Shown one piece after another: positions 8,823-17,523 of a stretch of DNA of 64,000 nucleotides. The notes under the pieces are model-generated. The model was not told where the DNA came from. It saw nothing but the letters and a program-made list of their open reading frames with translations, and did no database searches. The stretch is from Anaerolineaceae bacterium UBA5404. Its GTDB lineage: Bacteria; Chloroflexota; Anaerolineae; Anaerolineales; Anaerolineaceae. Location: NCBI GenBank assembly GCA_002409625.1, contig DHNY01000012.1, positions 93,759-157,758 on the forward strand. Direction: 5' to 3'. How positions within the stretch are numbered: position 1 is the stretch's first letter; the number at the start of each line of letters is the position of its first letter. A program made the translations under genes and the position numbers.

Positions 8823-9628
8823 TTCGTTTTATTGACCCATTTACTTAATCGCGTTGAGATGCGGTTGATTATTAATACAATAATGAGCAGGACCAGAGCC
8901 GTGGCAAAGGCTTCTTTGACATGAAAAGCCTCAGATGAGAGCATGTACATGTGCAGCGCCAAGGTGCGCCCCGACTGTGTGAGGCGGGTTGGCAACTGAG
9001 ACATGGTGCCCAAAGTAAAAATAAAGGCTGCTGTTTCACCCACAATGCGCCCAATGGAGAGCATAATTCCAGCTAAAATGCCCGGCATCGCCACAGGCAA
9101 AGCAACTTTAATGATGGTCTGCAGTTTGGTAGCCCCCAGTCCCAGACTGGCTTGTTTTAGCAGCGGATCCACTGAGAGCAAGGCTTCTTCTGTTGTGCGA
9201 ATGATCAGCGGCAGCACCATAATCGCGGCGGTAAAGGCACCAGCAATGAGCGAATAGGACCATTGCAGACGAAAAACAAAGAAGAGCATGCCAAACAAGC
9301 CATAGACAATTGAGGGAATACCTGCCAGGGTTTCTGTTGCCAAACGAATAGCAATGACCACTTTGCTTTGCTGGCGGGCGTACTCCGTGAGGTAGATGCC
9401 GGTAAGCACTCCAAAGGGAATGGCGATAAGCAGCACCAGGACAATCAGCATAAGCGTGGTGATCATCGCCGGCACCAGAGATTGGTTTTCGCTTGTGTAT
9501 TTCCAGGCGAACATGTCCCACGACAGCCCAGGAATGCCACGCACCACGATATAGCCCACCATAATGATAAAAATGCTAACCGTGAGCAATGCAGCAGCTT
9601 TGACTAAAAAGCGGAGAACTTTACTCAT
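8819..9628 (-). CDS. pstA: Phosphate ABC transporter permease PstA
   Basis: A 269-residue permease with six predicted membrane helices. The cytoplasmic EAA-type loop (KQASLGLGATKLQTIIKVALP), followed by GI.AGIMLSIGRIVGETAA, is typical of PstA. It forms the channel with PstC. It overlaps pstC by 8 bases and pstB by 4 bases. Confidence 0.96.
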   Translation of the reverse strand: MSKVLRFLVKAAALLTVSIFIIMVGYIVVRGIPGLSWDMFAWKYTSENQSLVPAMITTLMLIVLVLLIAIPFGVLTGIYLTEYARQQSKVVIAIRLATETLAGIPSIVYGLFGMLFFVFRLQWSYSLIAGAFTAAIMVLPLIIRTTEEALLSVDPLLKQASLGLGATKLQTIIKVALPVAMPGILAGIMLSIGRIVGETAAFIFTLGTMSQLPTRLTQSGRTLALHMYMLSSEAFHVKEAFATALVLLIIVLIINRISTRLSKWVNKTK

Positions 9629-10508
9629 GGCTCCCCTTACGTTTCACAACAAAAAAGATCAGGTTAATGATGAGGATAAAAACAAACAAAACCATCGCAG
9701 TGGCGATGAGCGCCTGGCGATGTTCCACACCTGCATAGCCCATTTCAAGCACAATGTTGGTTGTAAGCGTGCGCACGCCGTCGGTGAGTGCTTTGGGAAG
9801 TCGTGCCTGGTTTCCTGCAATCAGGTAGACCGCCATCGTTTCTCCAATCGCGCGACCAATGCCCAAAATGACCGAAGACAAGATGCCCGATTTCGCGGCG
9901 GGTATCATCGTTCTAAAAATGCTGATTTCCTTCGTTGTGCCCAGCGCCACGCTGCCTTGATAATAACGATTGGGCACCGCGTTTAGGCTGGCTTCGGAGA
10001 TGCTGATTACCGTTGGCAAAATCATGATCCCCAAAAGAACTGAGGCGGTGATAATGTTCATACCTGTGCCACCGAACAAGGATTTACTCAATGGCACCAT
10101 CAGTTGCAGCGCAAAAAAACCATAAATAATAGAAGGCACGCTTGCCATCAGGCTCACCGCGGATTGGAAGAAGTTTTTTACCTTGCCTTTGGCGTAAAAG
10201 GACAAATAGACTGCCGACATAATGCCAATAGGCGCGCCTACCACGCTTGCCCCAATGGTTAAGGCAAAAGAGCCAACAATCATGGGCAAAATGCCATATT
10301 GCTGTGGGCTGTTAATCGGGCTCCATTTTTGCCCAAATAAAAAGGCTTTCAGCCCGTATTCCTTAATAAAAGGAATGCCCGAGCTGAAAACAAAATACAT
10401 GATGAGAAAGAGCGCTAAGATTGAACTTAGCGCTGCAACAAGGAAAACCGCCTTCATCCACTTTTCGCGGGTTTCAGGGCGTTTCAGGATAGTAACTTTA
10501 CTTAACAA
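9621..10508 (-). CDS. pstC: Phosphate ABC transporter permease PstC
   Basis: A 295-residue permease with six predicted helices. Diagnostic segments are PLIGIMSAVYLSFYA-like (PIGIMSAVYLS), SVPSIIYGFFALQ, the EAA loop QGSVALGTTKEISIFRTMIP and GIGRAIGETMAVYLIAGN. The frame opens with a TTG that overlaps the end of pstS by 11 bases; an ATG at 10457 would drop 17 residues. The TTG start is a judgement call. Confidence 0.94.
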   Translation of the reverse strand: MLSKVTILKRPETREKWMKAVFLVAALSSILALFLIMYFVFSSGIPFIKEYGLKAFLFGQKWSPINSPQQYGILPMIVGSFALTIGASVVGAPIGIMSAVYLSFYAKGKVKNFFQSAVSLMASVPSIIYGFFALQLMVPLSKSLFGGTGMNIITASVLLGIMILPTVISISEASLNAVPNRYYQGSVALGTTKEISIFRTMIPAAKSGILSSVILGIGRAIGETMAVYLIAGNQARLPKALTDGVRTLTTNIVLEMGYAGVEHRQALIATAMVLFVFILIINLIFFVVKRKGSHE

Positions 10509-11394
10509 GGTTCCAGTCCCTCAGCTCACCAACAAAGATTTGTTTAACCTGTTCCATGGTGAGGGATTTGATGGTGCTGCTTTTGTGAACGATAACTGCA
10601 ATACCATCAATAGCGATGACTTTGTATTCCATCTCGGCTTTTTCTTCGTCTTTAAGTTCGCGTGAAGCCATACCCAAGTGGCTTACGCCTTGCATGGTGC
10701 TTTGCATGCCAGCGGAAGAACCAGTAGATTGGATTTCGATGGTCACGTCGGGGTTGATTGCGTTATAGGCTTCAACCAATTTTTCCATAACGGGTGTCAC
10801 AGAGGTCGAGCCAGCAACAACCACACTGCCAGAAACCTTACCGCCCGCAAAAGGCACACCGGCATCAGCGGAAATGTAACCGCGCTCTTCAACGATTTTT
10901 TGTCCTTCTTCGCTCATAATGAAGTCGAGCAAGTCTTGTGAAGCTTCGTCAAGCCCGGTTTTGTAGGCAACGTTGAAAGGACGGGCGATTTTGTAGCTGC
11001 CGTTTTTAACATTTTCTGCGGTGGCTTCTACGCCATCAATTTGCAGAGCTTTGACAGTATCGTTGAGCGAACCCAAGGAAATGTAACCGATAGCTTTGGC
11101 TTCGTTGGCAACGGTCATCATCACGCCATTGGTGCCATTTTGGATGATAGCTTCTTCGTAGGTGCTATCTACGGTGTTACCATCTGCATCTTTGCCTTCG
11201 ACGCCGGTCAATTCAACAAAAGCGCCGCGGGTGCCTGAGCCTTCTTCGCGGGAAACCACGATGATATCAACAGGTTTTACAATGGTGTTTTCGGGTTTTG
11301 GGGCAACCGTGGTCGGTTTGCTTGGGCTGGTGCAGGCTGTAATGGCGAGCATCAGAGCCATTAGGACCAAAATGATAGATGTGGTTTTTTTCAT
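10498..11394 (-). CDS. pstS: Phosphate-binding lipoprotein PstS
   Basis: A 298-residue extracytoplasmic phosphate-binding protein. The signal peptide ends in a lipobox (AITAC, Cys21), so the receptor is membrane-anchored. Phosphate-contact motifs of the family are present: VVSREEGSGTRGAF in one lobe and VVAGSTSVTPVMEKL in the other, then IQSTGSSAGMQS. It is first in the pst-pho operon. AGGAG lies upstream of its ATG, and a tandem 11-bp repeat starts about 70 bases upstream. The two lobes appear in swapped order compared with some PstS proteins, as seen in the shorter Gram-positive-type family. Confidence 0.94.
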   Translation of the reverse strand: MKKTTSIILVLMALMLAITACTSPSKPTTVAPKPENTIVKPVDIIVVSREEGSGTRGAFVELTGVEGKDADGNTVDSTYEEAIIQNGTNGVMMTVANEAKAIGYISLGSLNDTVKALQIDGVEATAENVKNGSYKIARPFNVAYKTGLDEASQDLLDFIMSEEGQKIVEERGYISADAGVPFAGGKVSGSVVVAGSTSVTPVMEKLVEAYNAINPDVTIEIQSTGSSAGMQSTMQGVSHLGMASRELKDEEKAEMEYKVIAIDGIAVIVHKSSTIKSLTMEQVKQIFVGELRDWNLVK

Positions 11395-11462
11395 TAACTT
11401 TTCTTCTCCTATTTTTCAAATACAAGGGAAGTTTAATGCCGAGGTGTTTCGTGGGTATCTTG

Positions 11463-11484
11463 GTTTTGTAAAGGTTTTGTAAAG
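11463..11484 (-). promoter_or_regulatory. Candidate Pho box: two perfect 11-bp direct repeats upstream of pstS
   Basis: The pstS coding strand reads CTTTACAAAAC twice in direct succession, 69-90 bases upstream of the pstS ATG. Binding sites of PhoB-type regulators are tandem 11-bp direct repeats (one helical turn). The repeat unit, the spacing and the position before pstS of an operon that encodes phoB-phoR all fit an autoregulatory phosphate-responsive operator. The exact consensus in this lineage is unknown. Confidence 0.7.
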
Positions 11485-11661
11485 TTATTTATGGGTACTT
11501 CCCGGGGACTTTACATGCTCGAATCGCCTTATTCTTGTGTGGTGCATCGCGCACGCCATTATCACCTAAACCTGCCAGTATGATCGGTGGGGAAACCTCA
11601 CAGAACAACACTTCCCATGCCATTAGCAAAAGCTTTAAATCTTGCACAGCGTCAAATAATG

Positions 11662-11667
11662 TATAAT
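11662..11667 (+). promoter_or_regulatory. glmS: Candidate -10 box for glmS
   Basis: A perfect TATAAT lies 21 bases upstream of the ribozyme cleavage site. A TTGCAC at 11642-11647 is spaced only 14 bp away, so the -35 is uncertain. With this -10, transcription would start at about 11674 and leave a short 5' product after ribozyme cleavage, as in known glmS leaders. Confidence 0.55.
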
Positions 11668-11687
11668 TTTGAAACCAAGGAAAACAG

Positions 11688-11806
11688 AGCGCCTGGCTCA
11701 CAACTGTGAGTGACGAGGTGGGAGGTTTCTTCCCGCGAGGGAAGACTAAGCGGCAAAGCCCGTGAAAATCGAGAGATCGGCGGATGCCTCCAGGATATCC
11801 ATCCTT
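11688..11806 (+). promoter_or_regulatory. glmS ribozyme (GlcN6P-responsive self-cleaving riboswitch)
   Basis: All sequence blocks of the glmS ribozyme core are present in order, directly upstream of glmS. These are the cleavage-site block A|GCGCC (cleavage expected between 11688 and 11689), a P1 hairpin GCTCAC/GTGAGT, the invariant GACGAGG (11712-11718), the P2a strand GGAGG, then ATCGAGAGATCGG followed by CGGATGCCTCC (11768-11791). A short P3-like hairpin AGGAT/ATCCT follows (to 11805); no P4 is evident. Between the P2a strand and the ATCGAG block there is an insert of about 40 bases. It holds a perfect 7-bp stem TCTTCCC/GGGAAGA capped by a GCGA tetraloop, and a small GGC-AAA-GCC hairpin. 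Glucosamine-6-phosphate would trigger cleavage and lower glmS expression. Confidence 0.95.
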
Positions 11807-11837
11807 TTTCCAGGAATACAACAACGGAGGTGCAGCA

Positions 11838-13679
11838 ATGTGCGGCATCGTAGCCTATATTGGCAAACAAAACGCCAGCTCCATCATTGTCGATGGGCTC
11901 AAAAAACTAGAGTATCGCGGATATGACTCCGCCGGTCTTGCCATTCTGGAAAACGGTCAAATTGAACTGCGGCGCATGGCAGGCCGAATTGACAAATTAG
12001 CGACTCTCATAAAAGAAAAACCACTCAACGGAACGCTTGGCATCGGGCACACCCGCTGGGCAACCCACGGCGCACCCAGCGAAGCCAACGCTCACCCTCA
12101 CCTGAGCATGTCTGGCAAAATTGTCATCGTGCATAACGGCATCGTTGAAAATTACCTCAGCCTGCGCGAGGAATTGCTCACAAAAGGCGTTACTTTCAGG
12201 TCTGAAACCGACACAGAAACCATCGCGCATCTTATTGACCTTTATTATGCAAATTACGGCAACTTGTTGAGCGCAGTTCAAAACACCTTAAAACGCCTCA
12301 AAGGCGCGCACGGCATCGTGGTCATGTCCAGCGATGAGCCTGACAAACTGATTGCGGCTCGGCTGGGAAATGCTGGGGGCATCGCGATTGGCGTGGGGCA
12401 AGGCGAAATGTTTCTAGCCAGCGATGTGCCCGCCATCATCGCGCACACCCAGAACGTGGCGTTTTTGGAGTCGGGGCAAATTGCCACCATCAGCGCGAAT
12501 AATTTTAGTGTGCAAGATTTGAACGGACAAACGATCAAACTGAAAACGCAAAACATCCCCTGGGACCCGGTTTCTGCTGAAAAAGGCAGCTATGCGCATT
12601 TTATGCTCAAAGAAATTCACGAACAGGTGCGCGCTTTGAGCAATACGCTAAGCGGACGCATCGACTTTGAGCGTTCGCGTGTGGTTTTGCCAAGCCTGAA
12701 TGTGGATGTTAACAGCGCAAAAGCGATTAAGAAGATTTTTATCACCGCTTGTGGCACCGCGGCTTACGCCGGCATGGTGGGCAAGTATCTCATTGAACAC
12801 ATCACGCGCATCCCGGTAGAGGTGATGATTGCCTCGGAATTCCGTTACTGTGACCCGATTATAGAGCCTGGCACGGTCGTTTTGTCAATCTCACAAAGTG
12901 GCGAGACCGCCGACACTTTAGCGGCGATGGAAGAAGCCCGGCTTAAAGGCGCACCGGTTTGGGCGATTGTCAACGCGATTGGCTCACAGGCTATGCGCAT
13001 TGCGGATGGTGGCATTTCCATGCAAGTTGGACCGGAAATTGGCGTAGCTTCGACCAAAGCCTTTACCGCCCCAATTTTGGATCTTTATATGCTGGCGGTT
13101 TACCTTGCCGATTTGCGTGGCACTTTGGGTGAGACTGAGCGCGTGGCTTATGTCAAGGATTTGTTGGGTATTCCTGGTTTGGTTGAAAAAGCGCTCCTGC
13201 AGGAGGACGAAATTGAGCGGGTTGCCAACAAATATAAGGCGATGAAAGGCGCCTTGTATCTGGGACGTGGCGTGAACATGCCTATCGCTTATGAAGGCGC
13301 ATTGAAGCTAAAAGAGATTTCCTATAAGCATGCCGAGGGCTACCCGGCTGGCGAGATGAAGCACGGACCCATCGCGCTTTTGGACGAAGATATGCTGGTG
13401 GTGCTGATTGCGCCAAAAGACCAGTGGTACGACAAAATGATCAGCCAGATTGAACAAGCCAAAGCGCGTGGCGCGCAGGTTTTAGTGATTGCCAATGAGG
13501 GCGATGAGGTGATTAAAGCTTTGGCGGATGAGGTCTTTTGGATTCCCAATACGCCCTGGCTCTTAAGCCCGGCGGTGACGATTATTCCTTTGCAGCTTTT
13601 TGCCTATCACATCGCAGCAGTCTTGGGCCTCGACGTTGACCAACCACGCAATTTGGCAAAATCCGTGACAGTGGAGTAG
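11838..13679 (+). CDS. glmS: Glutamine-fructose-6-phosphate aminotransferase (isomerizing)
   Basis: A 613-residue GlmS, full length. It makes glucosamine-6-phosphate from fructose-6-phosphate and glutamine, the first step toward UDP-GlcNAc and peptidoglycan. The start at 11838 exposes the catalytic Cys2 (MCGIVAYIG) and has CGGAGG upstream. The glutaminase domain shows HTRWATHG and HNGIVENY. Two SIS domains follow, with SQSGETADT and TKAFTAPI, and the end DQPRNLAKSVTVE is the conserved C-terminal tail. The upstream ribozyme indicates feedback control by the product. It is transcribed divergently from pstS. Confidence 0.98.
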   Translation: MCGIVAYIGKQNASSIIVDGLKKLEYRGYDSAGLAILENGQIELRRMAGRIDKLATLIKEKPLNGTLGIGHTRWATHGAPSEANAHPHLSMSGKIVIVHNGIVENYLSLREELLTKGVTFRSETDTETIAHLIDLYYANYGNLLSAVQNTLKRLKGAHGIVVMSSDEPDKLIAARLGNAGGIAIGVGQGEMFLASDVPAIIAHTQNVAFLESGQIATISANNFSVQDLNGQTIKLKTQNIPWDPVSAEKGSYAHFMLKEIHEQVRALSNTLSGRIDFERSRVVLPSLNVDVNSAKAIKKIFITACGTAAYAGMVGKYLIEHITRIPVEVMIASEFRYCDPIIEPGTVVLSISQSGETADTLAAMEEARLKGAPVWAIVNAIGSQAMRIADGGISMQVGPEIGVASTKAFTAPILDLYMLAVYLADLRGTLGETERVAYVKDLLGIPGLVEKALLQEDEIERVANKYKAMKGALYLGRGVNMPIAYEGALKLKEISYKHAEGYPAGEMKHGPIALLDEDMLVVLIAPKDQWYDKMISQIEQAKARGAQVLVIANEGDEVIKALADEVFWIPNTPWLLSPAVTIIPLQLFAYHIAAVLGLDVDQPRNLAKSVTVE

Positions 13680-13704
13680 GTTTTTCTCAAAAACGGATAA
13701 CTGC

Positions 13705-14244
13705 CTATTCCCCACAATTCTTCTGATGGGCTTTGAGCTTTTTCATCGCCCAGTCATAATGACTAGCTGTGGCACTAACAAAATAAGAGCCTAAAGTGCT
13801 GCCTCCAACCCATGGGAAGACGTCTTTCGTAAAGAGTTCTTGATCGCTAAAGCCTTCACCAAGCGTCATCACATCTTGATGAGACTTTTTGAATAGTCGT
13901 TCTGCCTCTTCCAAAGGCGTGTTTTGATGCTTTTCCCAGAAAGCGATATTCATCTCACCGTATGTTTTCCAGTTATAAGGTCGAGGAATAAAAGGCTTCT
14001 CTTCACCCTTCATATTAGAAGAAACCCAGTCCAGGAGGAGCTGATGCCATTCGTAAAGATGAATGAGAACATCCCGCAAATTATGGTCTCTTTTCCAATG
14101 CGCTTCTTTTTTCTTTTCCTCTTTAGAGAAGTCAAACGGCGTTTGAAGCTCCTTTTCGGACATCGATTCCATAAACGTGTTTAATTTCTCAAAATTGTTT
14201 TGGGACGCTGTAATCAAGTCTGTTTTTGTTGTCGCTCTTGCCAT
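13705..14244 (-). CDS. ClbS/DfsB family four-helix bundle protein
   Basis: A 179-residue protein that resembles the ClbS/DfsB (DUF1706) family: it opens ARATTKTDLITASQNNFEKL, has a central HNLRDVLIHLYEWHQLLLDW helix and an aromatic Pro-rich stretch (FIPRPYNWKTYGEMN). ClbS itself protects E. coli from colibactin, but most relatives have no known substrate. GGAGA is well placed before the ATG. It converges with glmS, with only 25 bases between the two stops. Confidence 0.82.
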   Translation of the reverse strand: MARATTKTDLITASQNNFEKLNTFMESMSEKELQTPFDFSKEEKKKEAHWKRDHNLRDVLIHLYEWHQLLLDWVSSNMKGEEKPFIPRPYNWKTYGEMNIAFWEKHQNTPLEEAERLFKKSHQDVMTLGEGFSDQELFTKDVFPWVGGSTLGSYFVSATASHYDWAMKKLKAHQKNCGE

Positions 14245-14372
14245 TGGTTTTCTCCAATATTATTAAAGTTGTAAGTTTGCTTAATGACGATATTCTTAAT
14301 CTAATTGTACTTCGCTATTTAGGCAGGATATATATCTGCGCCCTTAGAGCTTGCAACCTAGTAATAACACAA

Positions 14373-14393
14373 AAGACGCCCGGTGGGCGTCTT
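14373..14393 (-). terminator. Terminator-like hairpin after rpsJ
   Basis: A perfect 9-bp stem AAGACGCCC/GGGCGTCTT with a 3-base loop lies 120 bases beyond rpsJ. On the minus strand it is followed by TTTG, a short T tract. A second inverted repeat GGAAGCT/AGCTTCC (14421-14443) lies between it and rpsJ. Together they probably end the rpoB-rpsJ transcript. Confidence 0.65.
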
Positions 14394-14513
14394 CTAGATT
14401 TTTAGGTTAGCAAAACACATGGAAGCTGAAACTTCAAGCTTCCTGGGACCCCTTCAACTGTCGCGATTCCTTCAGCCCTCCCAATGGGACACTGAAACAA
14501 CCGTCAAGCACGC

Positions 14514-14822
14514 TTAGATCTTGATCTCAATATCCACGCCGGCAGGCAGGTTGAGACGCATGAGCATGTCGATGGTCTTTGAATCGGGTTCGAGCACGTC
14601 GATCAGACGATTGTGGGTGCGGATCTCAAAGTGCTCGTGAGAGTCTTTATCGATAAAGGTTGACCGGCGGACGGTGTACTTTTCGATGCGGGTGGGCAAG
14701 GGCACAGGTCCAATAACCTTGGCGCCGCTGCGTTCCGCGGTTTCAACGATGCGCTTTGCGCTTTGATCCAAAATGCGATGATCGTATGCTTTAAGTCGAA
14801 TTCTAATTTTTTGTTTTGCCAT
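14514..14822 (-). CDS. rpsJ: 30S ribosomal protein S10
   Basis: A 102-residue S10 (MAKQKIRIRLKAYDHRILDQSAKRIVETA, GPVPLPTRIEKYTVRRSTFIDKDS, and FEIRTHNRLIDV). It binds 16S rRNA in the head of the small subunit and doubles as NusE in antitermination complexes. It follows fusA by 39 bases, without a tuf gene between them, and is the last gene of this cluster. rplC, its usual downstream neighbour, lies 12.5 kb further along on the same strand. Confidence 0.97.
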   Translation of the reverse strand: MAKQKIRIRLKAYDHRILDQSAKRIVETAERSGAKVIGPVPLPTRIEKYTVRRSTFIDKDSHEHFEIRTHNRLIDVLEPDSKTIDMLMRLNLPAGVDIEIKI

Positions 14823-14861
14823 TTTTCTTCCTGTTTTTTTCGGGTGTTAAAAACCCGTTAT

Positions 14862-16937
14862 TTATCCTAATCTTCCTAAAATTTTCTTCATATACGCATC
14901 AGAAACCTGCGCGTAATGCTTGAATTCCATGGTAAAAACGCCACGGCCTTGAGTCGCCGAGCGTAGTTCTGTGGCATAGCCAAACATTTCAGAGAGGGGC
15001 ACTTCAGCGTGAATGGCTTTTGCGTTGCCATAGCGCTCATCCATACCCAAAATGTTACCCACGCGAGCGTTGACCTGTCCAATTACATCACCGGTAAACT
15101 CTTCGGGCACGGTAATTTCAACCTTCATGATGGGCTCAAGGATAACCGGTGAAGCTTTTTCAGTCACTTCACGCAGCGCCATAATCGCTGCCATGCGGAA
15201 AGCCATTTCGCTGGAGTCAACTTCGTGATGGCTGCCATCCACCAAGGTCACTTTGAGGTCAGTCATAGGGAAGCCAGCTAATGGGCCACTTTCTGAGGCA
15301 TCCCGAATACCTGCTTCAACCGCGGGGATAAATTGTTTGGGGATTGCGCCGCCCACAATTTTGTTTTCAAACAAAATGCCACTACCCGGCTCAAGAGGTT
15401 CCACATCGATGACCACATGTGCGTATTGCCCATGCCCACCGGTTTGCTTTACATAACGATGGCTATGCCCGGCAACGGGTTTGGTGATGGCTTCATGATA
15501 AGCCACACGGGGTTTACCCACATTGGCTTGCACTTTAAACTCGCGCAAAAGACGGGTAACCAAGACGTCCAAGTGCAATTCGCCCATACCAGAGATGATG
15601 GTTTGACCGGTTTCTTCGTCCTGGCGGACTTTGAAAGTTGGGTCTTCTTCAGACAGTTTGGTGAGGGAATCAGACATTTTGTCTTGATCGGCTTTGGTCT
15701 TGGGCTCAATGGCAATGGAGATTACCGGCTCGGGGAAACTGATAGTTTCCAGCAGAATGGGATTGGTTGGATCACACAAAGTGTCGCCGGTGAAGCTAAA
15801 CTTCAAACCCAAAATAGCGCCAATCTCACCAGCACCCAGTTCGGTAATATCTTCGCGATGGTCAGCGTACATGCGCAAGAGGCGACCTACGCGTTCCTTT
15901 TTATCTTTGGTCGCATTGTGCATGTTGCCATTTTGCTTAATCTTGCCGGAATAAACGCGGATATATGCCAAGCGTCCCATGTATGGGTCGGTCACAATTT
16001 TGAAGACCAAAGCAGCCAAAGGCTCGCTGTCATCGGCATAGCGTTCTACCTCACTGCCATCGCGCACCAAAACAGCCTTGACGGGTGGGATATCTAAAGG
16101 AGAGGGCAGGTAATCAATAACCGCATCCAAAACAAGCTGAACACCTTTATTCTTTAAACTGCTGCCACAAAAAACCGGCACCACTTTATTTGCCAAAACG
16201 CCTTGCCTTAAAGCGGCTTTGAGCTCATCTATCTGGAGGGTCTCACCCATCAAGAACTTTTCGGTGAGGGTATCGTCCAATTCGGCGATGCGTTCCACCA
16301 AAATAGCTCTTTTCTCGGCAAGTTCCGCTTGAAACTCAGCAGGAACCTCAGTAATCCGTGGCTCCGAGCCTACCTTGTCCTCAAAGAACCAGGCATCTTC
16401 TTCAAGCAAGTTGATAACACCCACAAAACCAGACTCCGCGCCAATCGCAATTTGCATTTGGATCGCATTAGCACCCAAACGTTCGCGAATGCTTTCAATG
16501 GTGCGTTCATATGAGGCACCCACGCGGTCCATTTTGTTTGCAAAGCAAATGCGCGGCACTTCGTATTTATCAGCCTGGCGCCAAACGGTTTCGCTTTGTG
16601 GCTCTACACCTTGCACGGAATCAAAAACAACCACACCACCGTCCAAAACGCGCAAGGAGCGTTGCACTTCGGCGGTAAAGTCGATATGCCCGGGGGTGTC
16701 AATGAGGTTCAGGCGATGGCCTTTCCACTCTGCGGTAACCGCGGCGGATACGATGGTAATACCACGTTCGCGTTCCTGAGGCATCCAGTCGGTAACGGTT
16801 GTGCCTTCATCCACATTGCCGATGCGGTATGTTTTGCCGGTATAAAACAAAATCCGCTCAGTCGTGGTTGTTTTACCTGCGTCAATATGGGCTATGACGC
16901 CGATATTGCGATATCGATTAAGCGGAAATTCTGTCAT
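14862..16937 (-). CDS. fusA: Elongation factor G
   Basis: A 691-residue EF-G. The GTPase domain has the P-loop AHIDAGKTTTTERIL, DTPGHIDF and NKMDR. Domains II-V follow in order, with domain IV GGHGQYAHVVIDVEPL and domain V near PIMKVEITVPEEF, and the C-terminal MEFKHYAQV. It drives tRNA-mRNA translocation and, with RRF, ribosome recycling. It lies 33 bases downstream of rpsG. No second tuf or fusA copy is present in the window. Confidence 0.98.
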   Translation of the reverse strand: MTEFPLNRYRNIGVIAHIDAGKTTTTERILFYTGKTYRIGNVDEGTTVTDWMPQERERGITIVSAAVTAEWKGHRLNLIDTPGHIDFTAEVQRSLRVLDGGVVVFDSVQGVEPQSETVWRQADKYEVPRICFANKMDRVGASYERTIESIRERLGANAIQMQIAIGAESGFVGVINLLEEDAWFFEDKVGSEPRITEVPAEFQAELAEKRAILVERIAELDDTLTEKFLMGETLQIDELKAALRQGVLANKVVPVFCGSSLKNKGVQLVLDAVIDYLPSPLDIPPVKAVLVRDGSEVERYADDSEPLAALVFKIVTDPYMGRLAYIRVYSGKIKQNGNMHNATKDKKERVGRLLRMYADHREDITELGAGEIGAILGLKFSFTGDTLCDPTNPILLETISFPEPVISIAIEPKTKADQDKMSDSLTKLSEEDPTFKVRQDEETGQTIISGMGELHLDVLVTRLLREFKVQANVGKPRVAYHEAITKPVAGHSHRYVKQTGGHGQYAHVVIDVEPLEPGSGILFENKIVGGAIPKQFIPAVEAGIRDASESGPLAGFPMTDLKVTLVDGSHHEVDSSEMAFRMAAIMALREVTEKASPVILEPIMKVEITVPEEFTGDVIGQVNARVGNILGMDERYGNAKAIHAEVPLSEMFGYATELRSATQGRGVFTMEFKHYAQVSDAYMKKILGRLG

Positions 16938-16970
16938 TTCAAACTCTTATAAAGTTAAAGTACGGCCGTA

Positions 16971-17441
16971 TTAGATACGGAAGTGAGAAAACGCACGGTT
17001 GGCCTCAGCCATCTTGTGGGTTTCCTCTTTACGGCGAATGGAAGCGCCTTGATTTTCGGCTGCGTCCATAAGCTCTGCGGCAAGTTTTTCTGAATATGAT
17101 TTTCCAGAGCGCGCGCGAGAAGCGGTGATGATCCAGCGCATCGCCAAAGTGATGCGGCGTTCAGGTGAAACTTCCATGGGCACCTGATAGGTTGAACCAC
17201 CAACACGGCGTGGGCGAACTTCCATAAGTGGGCTCACGTTCTTGAGCGCGGCTTCGAAGACTTCGATGCCTTCTTTGCCGGTCTTTTCGCTAATCATGTC
17301 AATGGCGTCGTAGACCATGGTTGTGGCAAGGCTCTTTTTACCATTAAGCATGATGCGGTTGATAATCATTTGCAAATGAATGTTGTTAAAGCGATCATCA
17401 GGTTGAACTTCTCGCTTTTCGGGCTTAATCCTTCTTGACAT
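16971..17441 (-). CDS. rpsG: 30S ribosomal protein S7
   Basis: A 156-residue S7 (MSRRIKPEKREVQPDDRFN, KSLATTMVYDAIDMI, then RRVGGSTYQVPMEV and ALRWII-like MRWIITASR). It nucleates assembly of the 30S head and contacts the E-site. It is placed between rpsL and fusA as in the classical str operon. Confidence 0.97.
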   Translation of the reverse strand: MSRRIKPEKREVQPDDRFNNIHLQMIINRIMLNGKKSLATTMVYDAIDMISEKTGKEGIEVFEAALKNVSPLMEVRPRRVGGSTYQVPMEVSPERRITLAMRWIITASRARSGKSYSEKLAAELMDAAENQGASIRRKEETHKMAEANRAFSHFRI

Positions 17442-17523
17442 AAATGCTCCTCAATCTAAACAAGGCTCGGCGCTACGCTGTTATTAAGGTAGTGCCAGCT
17501 ATTGCTCTCTTTTAATTATCTAA

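Noticed and set aside
11784..11837. An upstream in-frame ATG for glmS.
   Set aside because: It lies inside the ribozyme. GlmS needs Cys2 at the mature N-terminus, and the ATG at 11838 has the ribosome-binding site.
11489..11848. A 119-codon open frame on the minus strand upstream of glmS.
   Set aside because: It is antisense to the glmS ribozyme and the glmS start, has no ribosome-binding site and no protein-like pattern.
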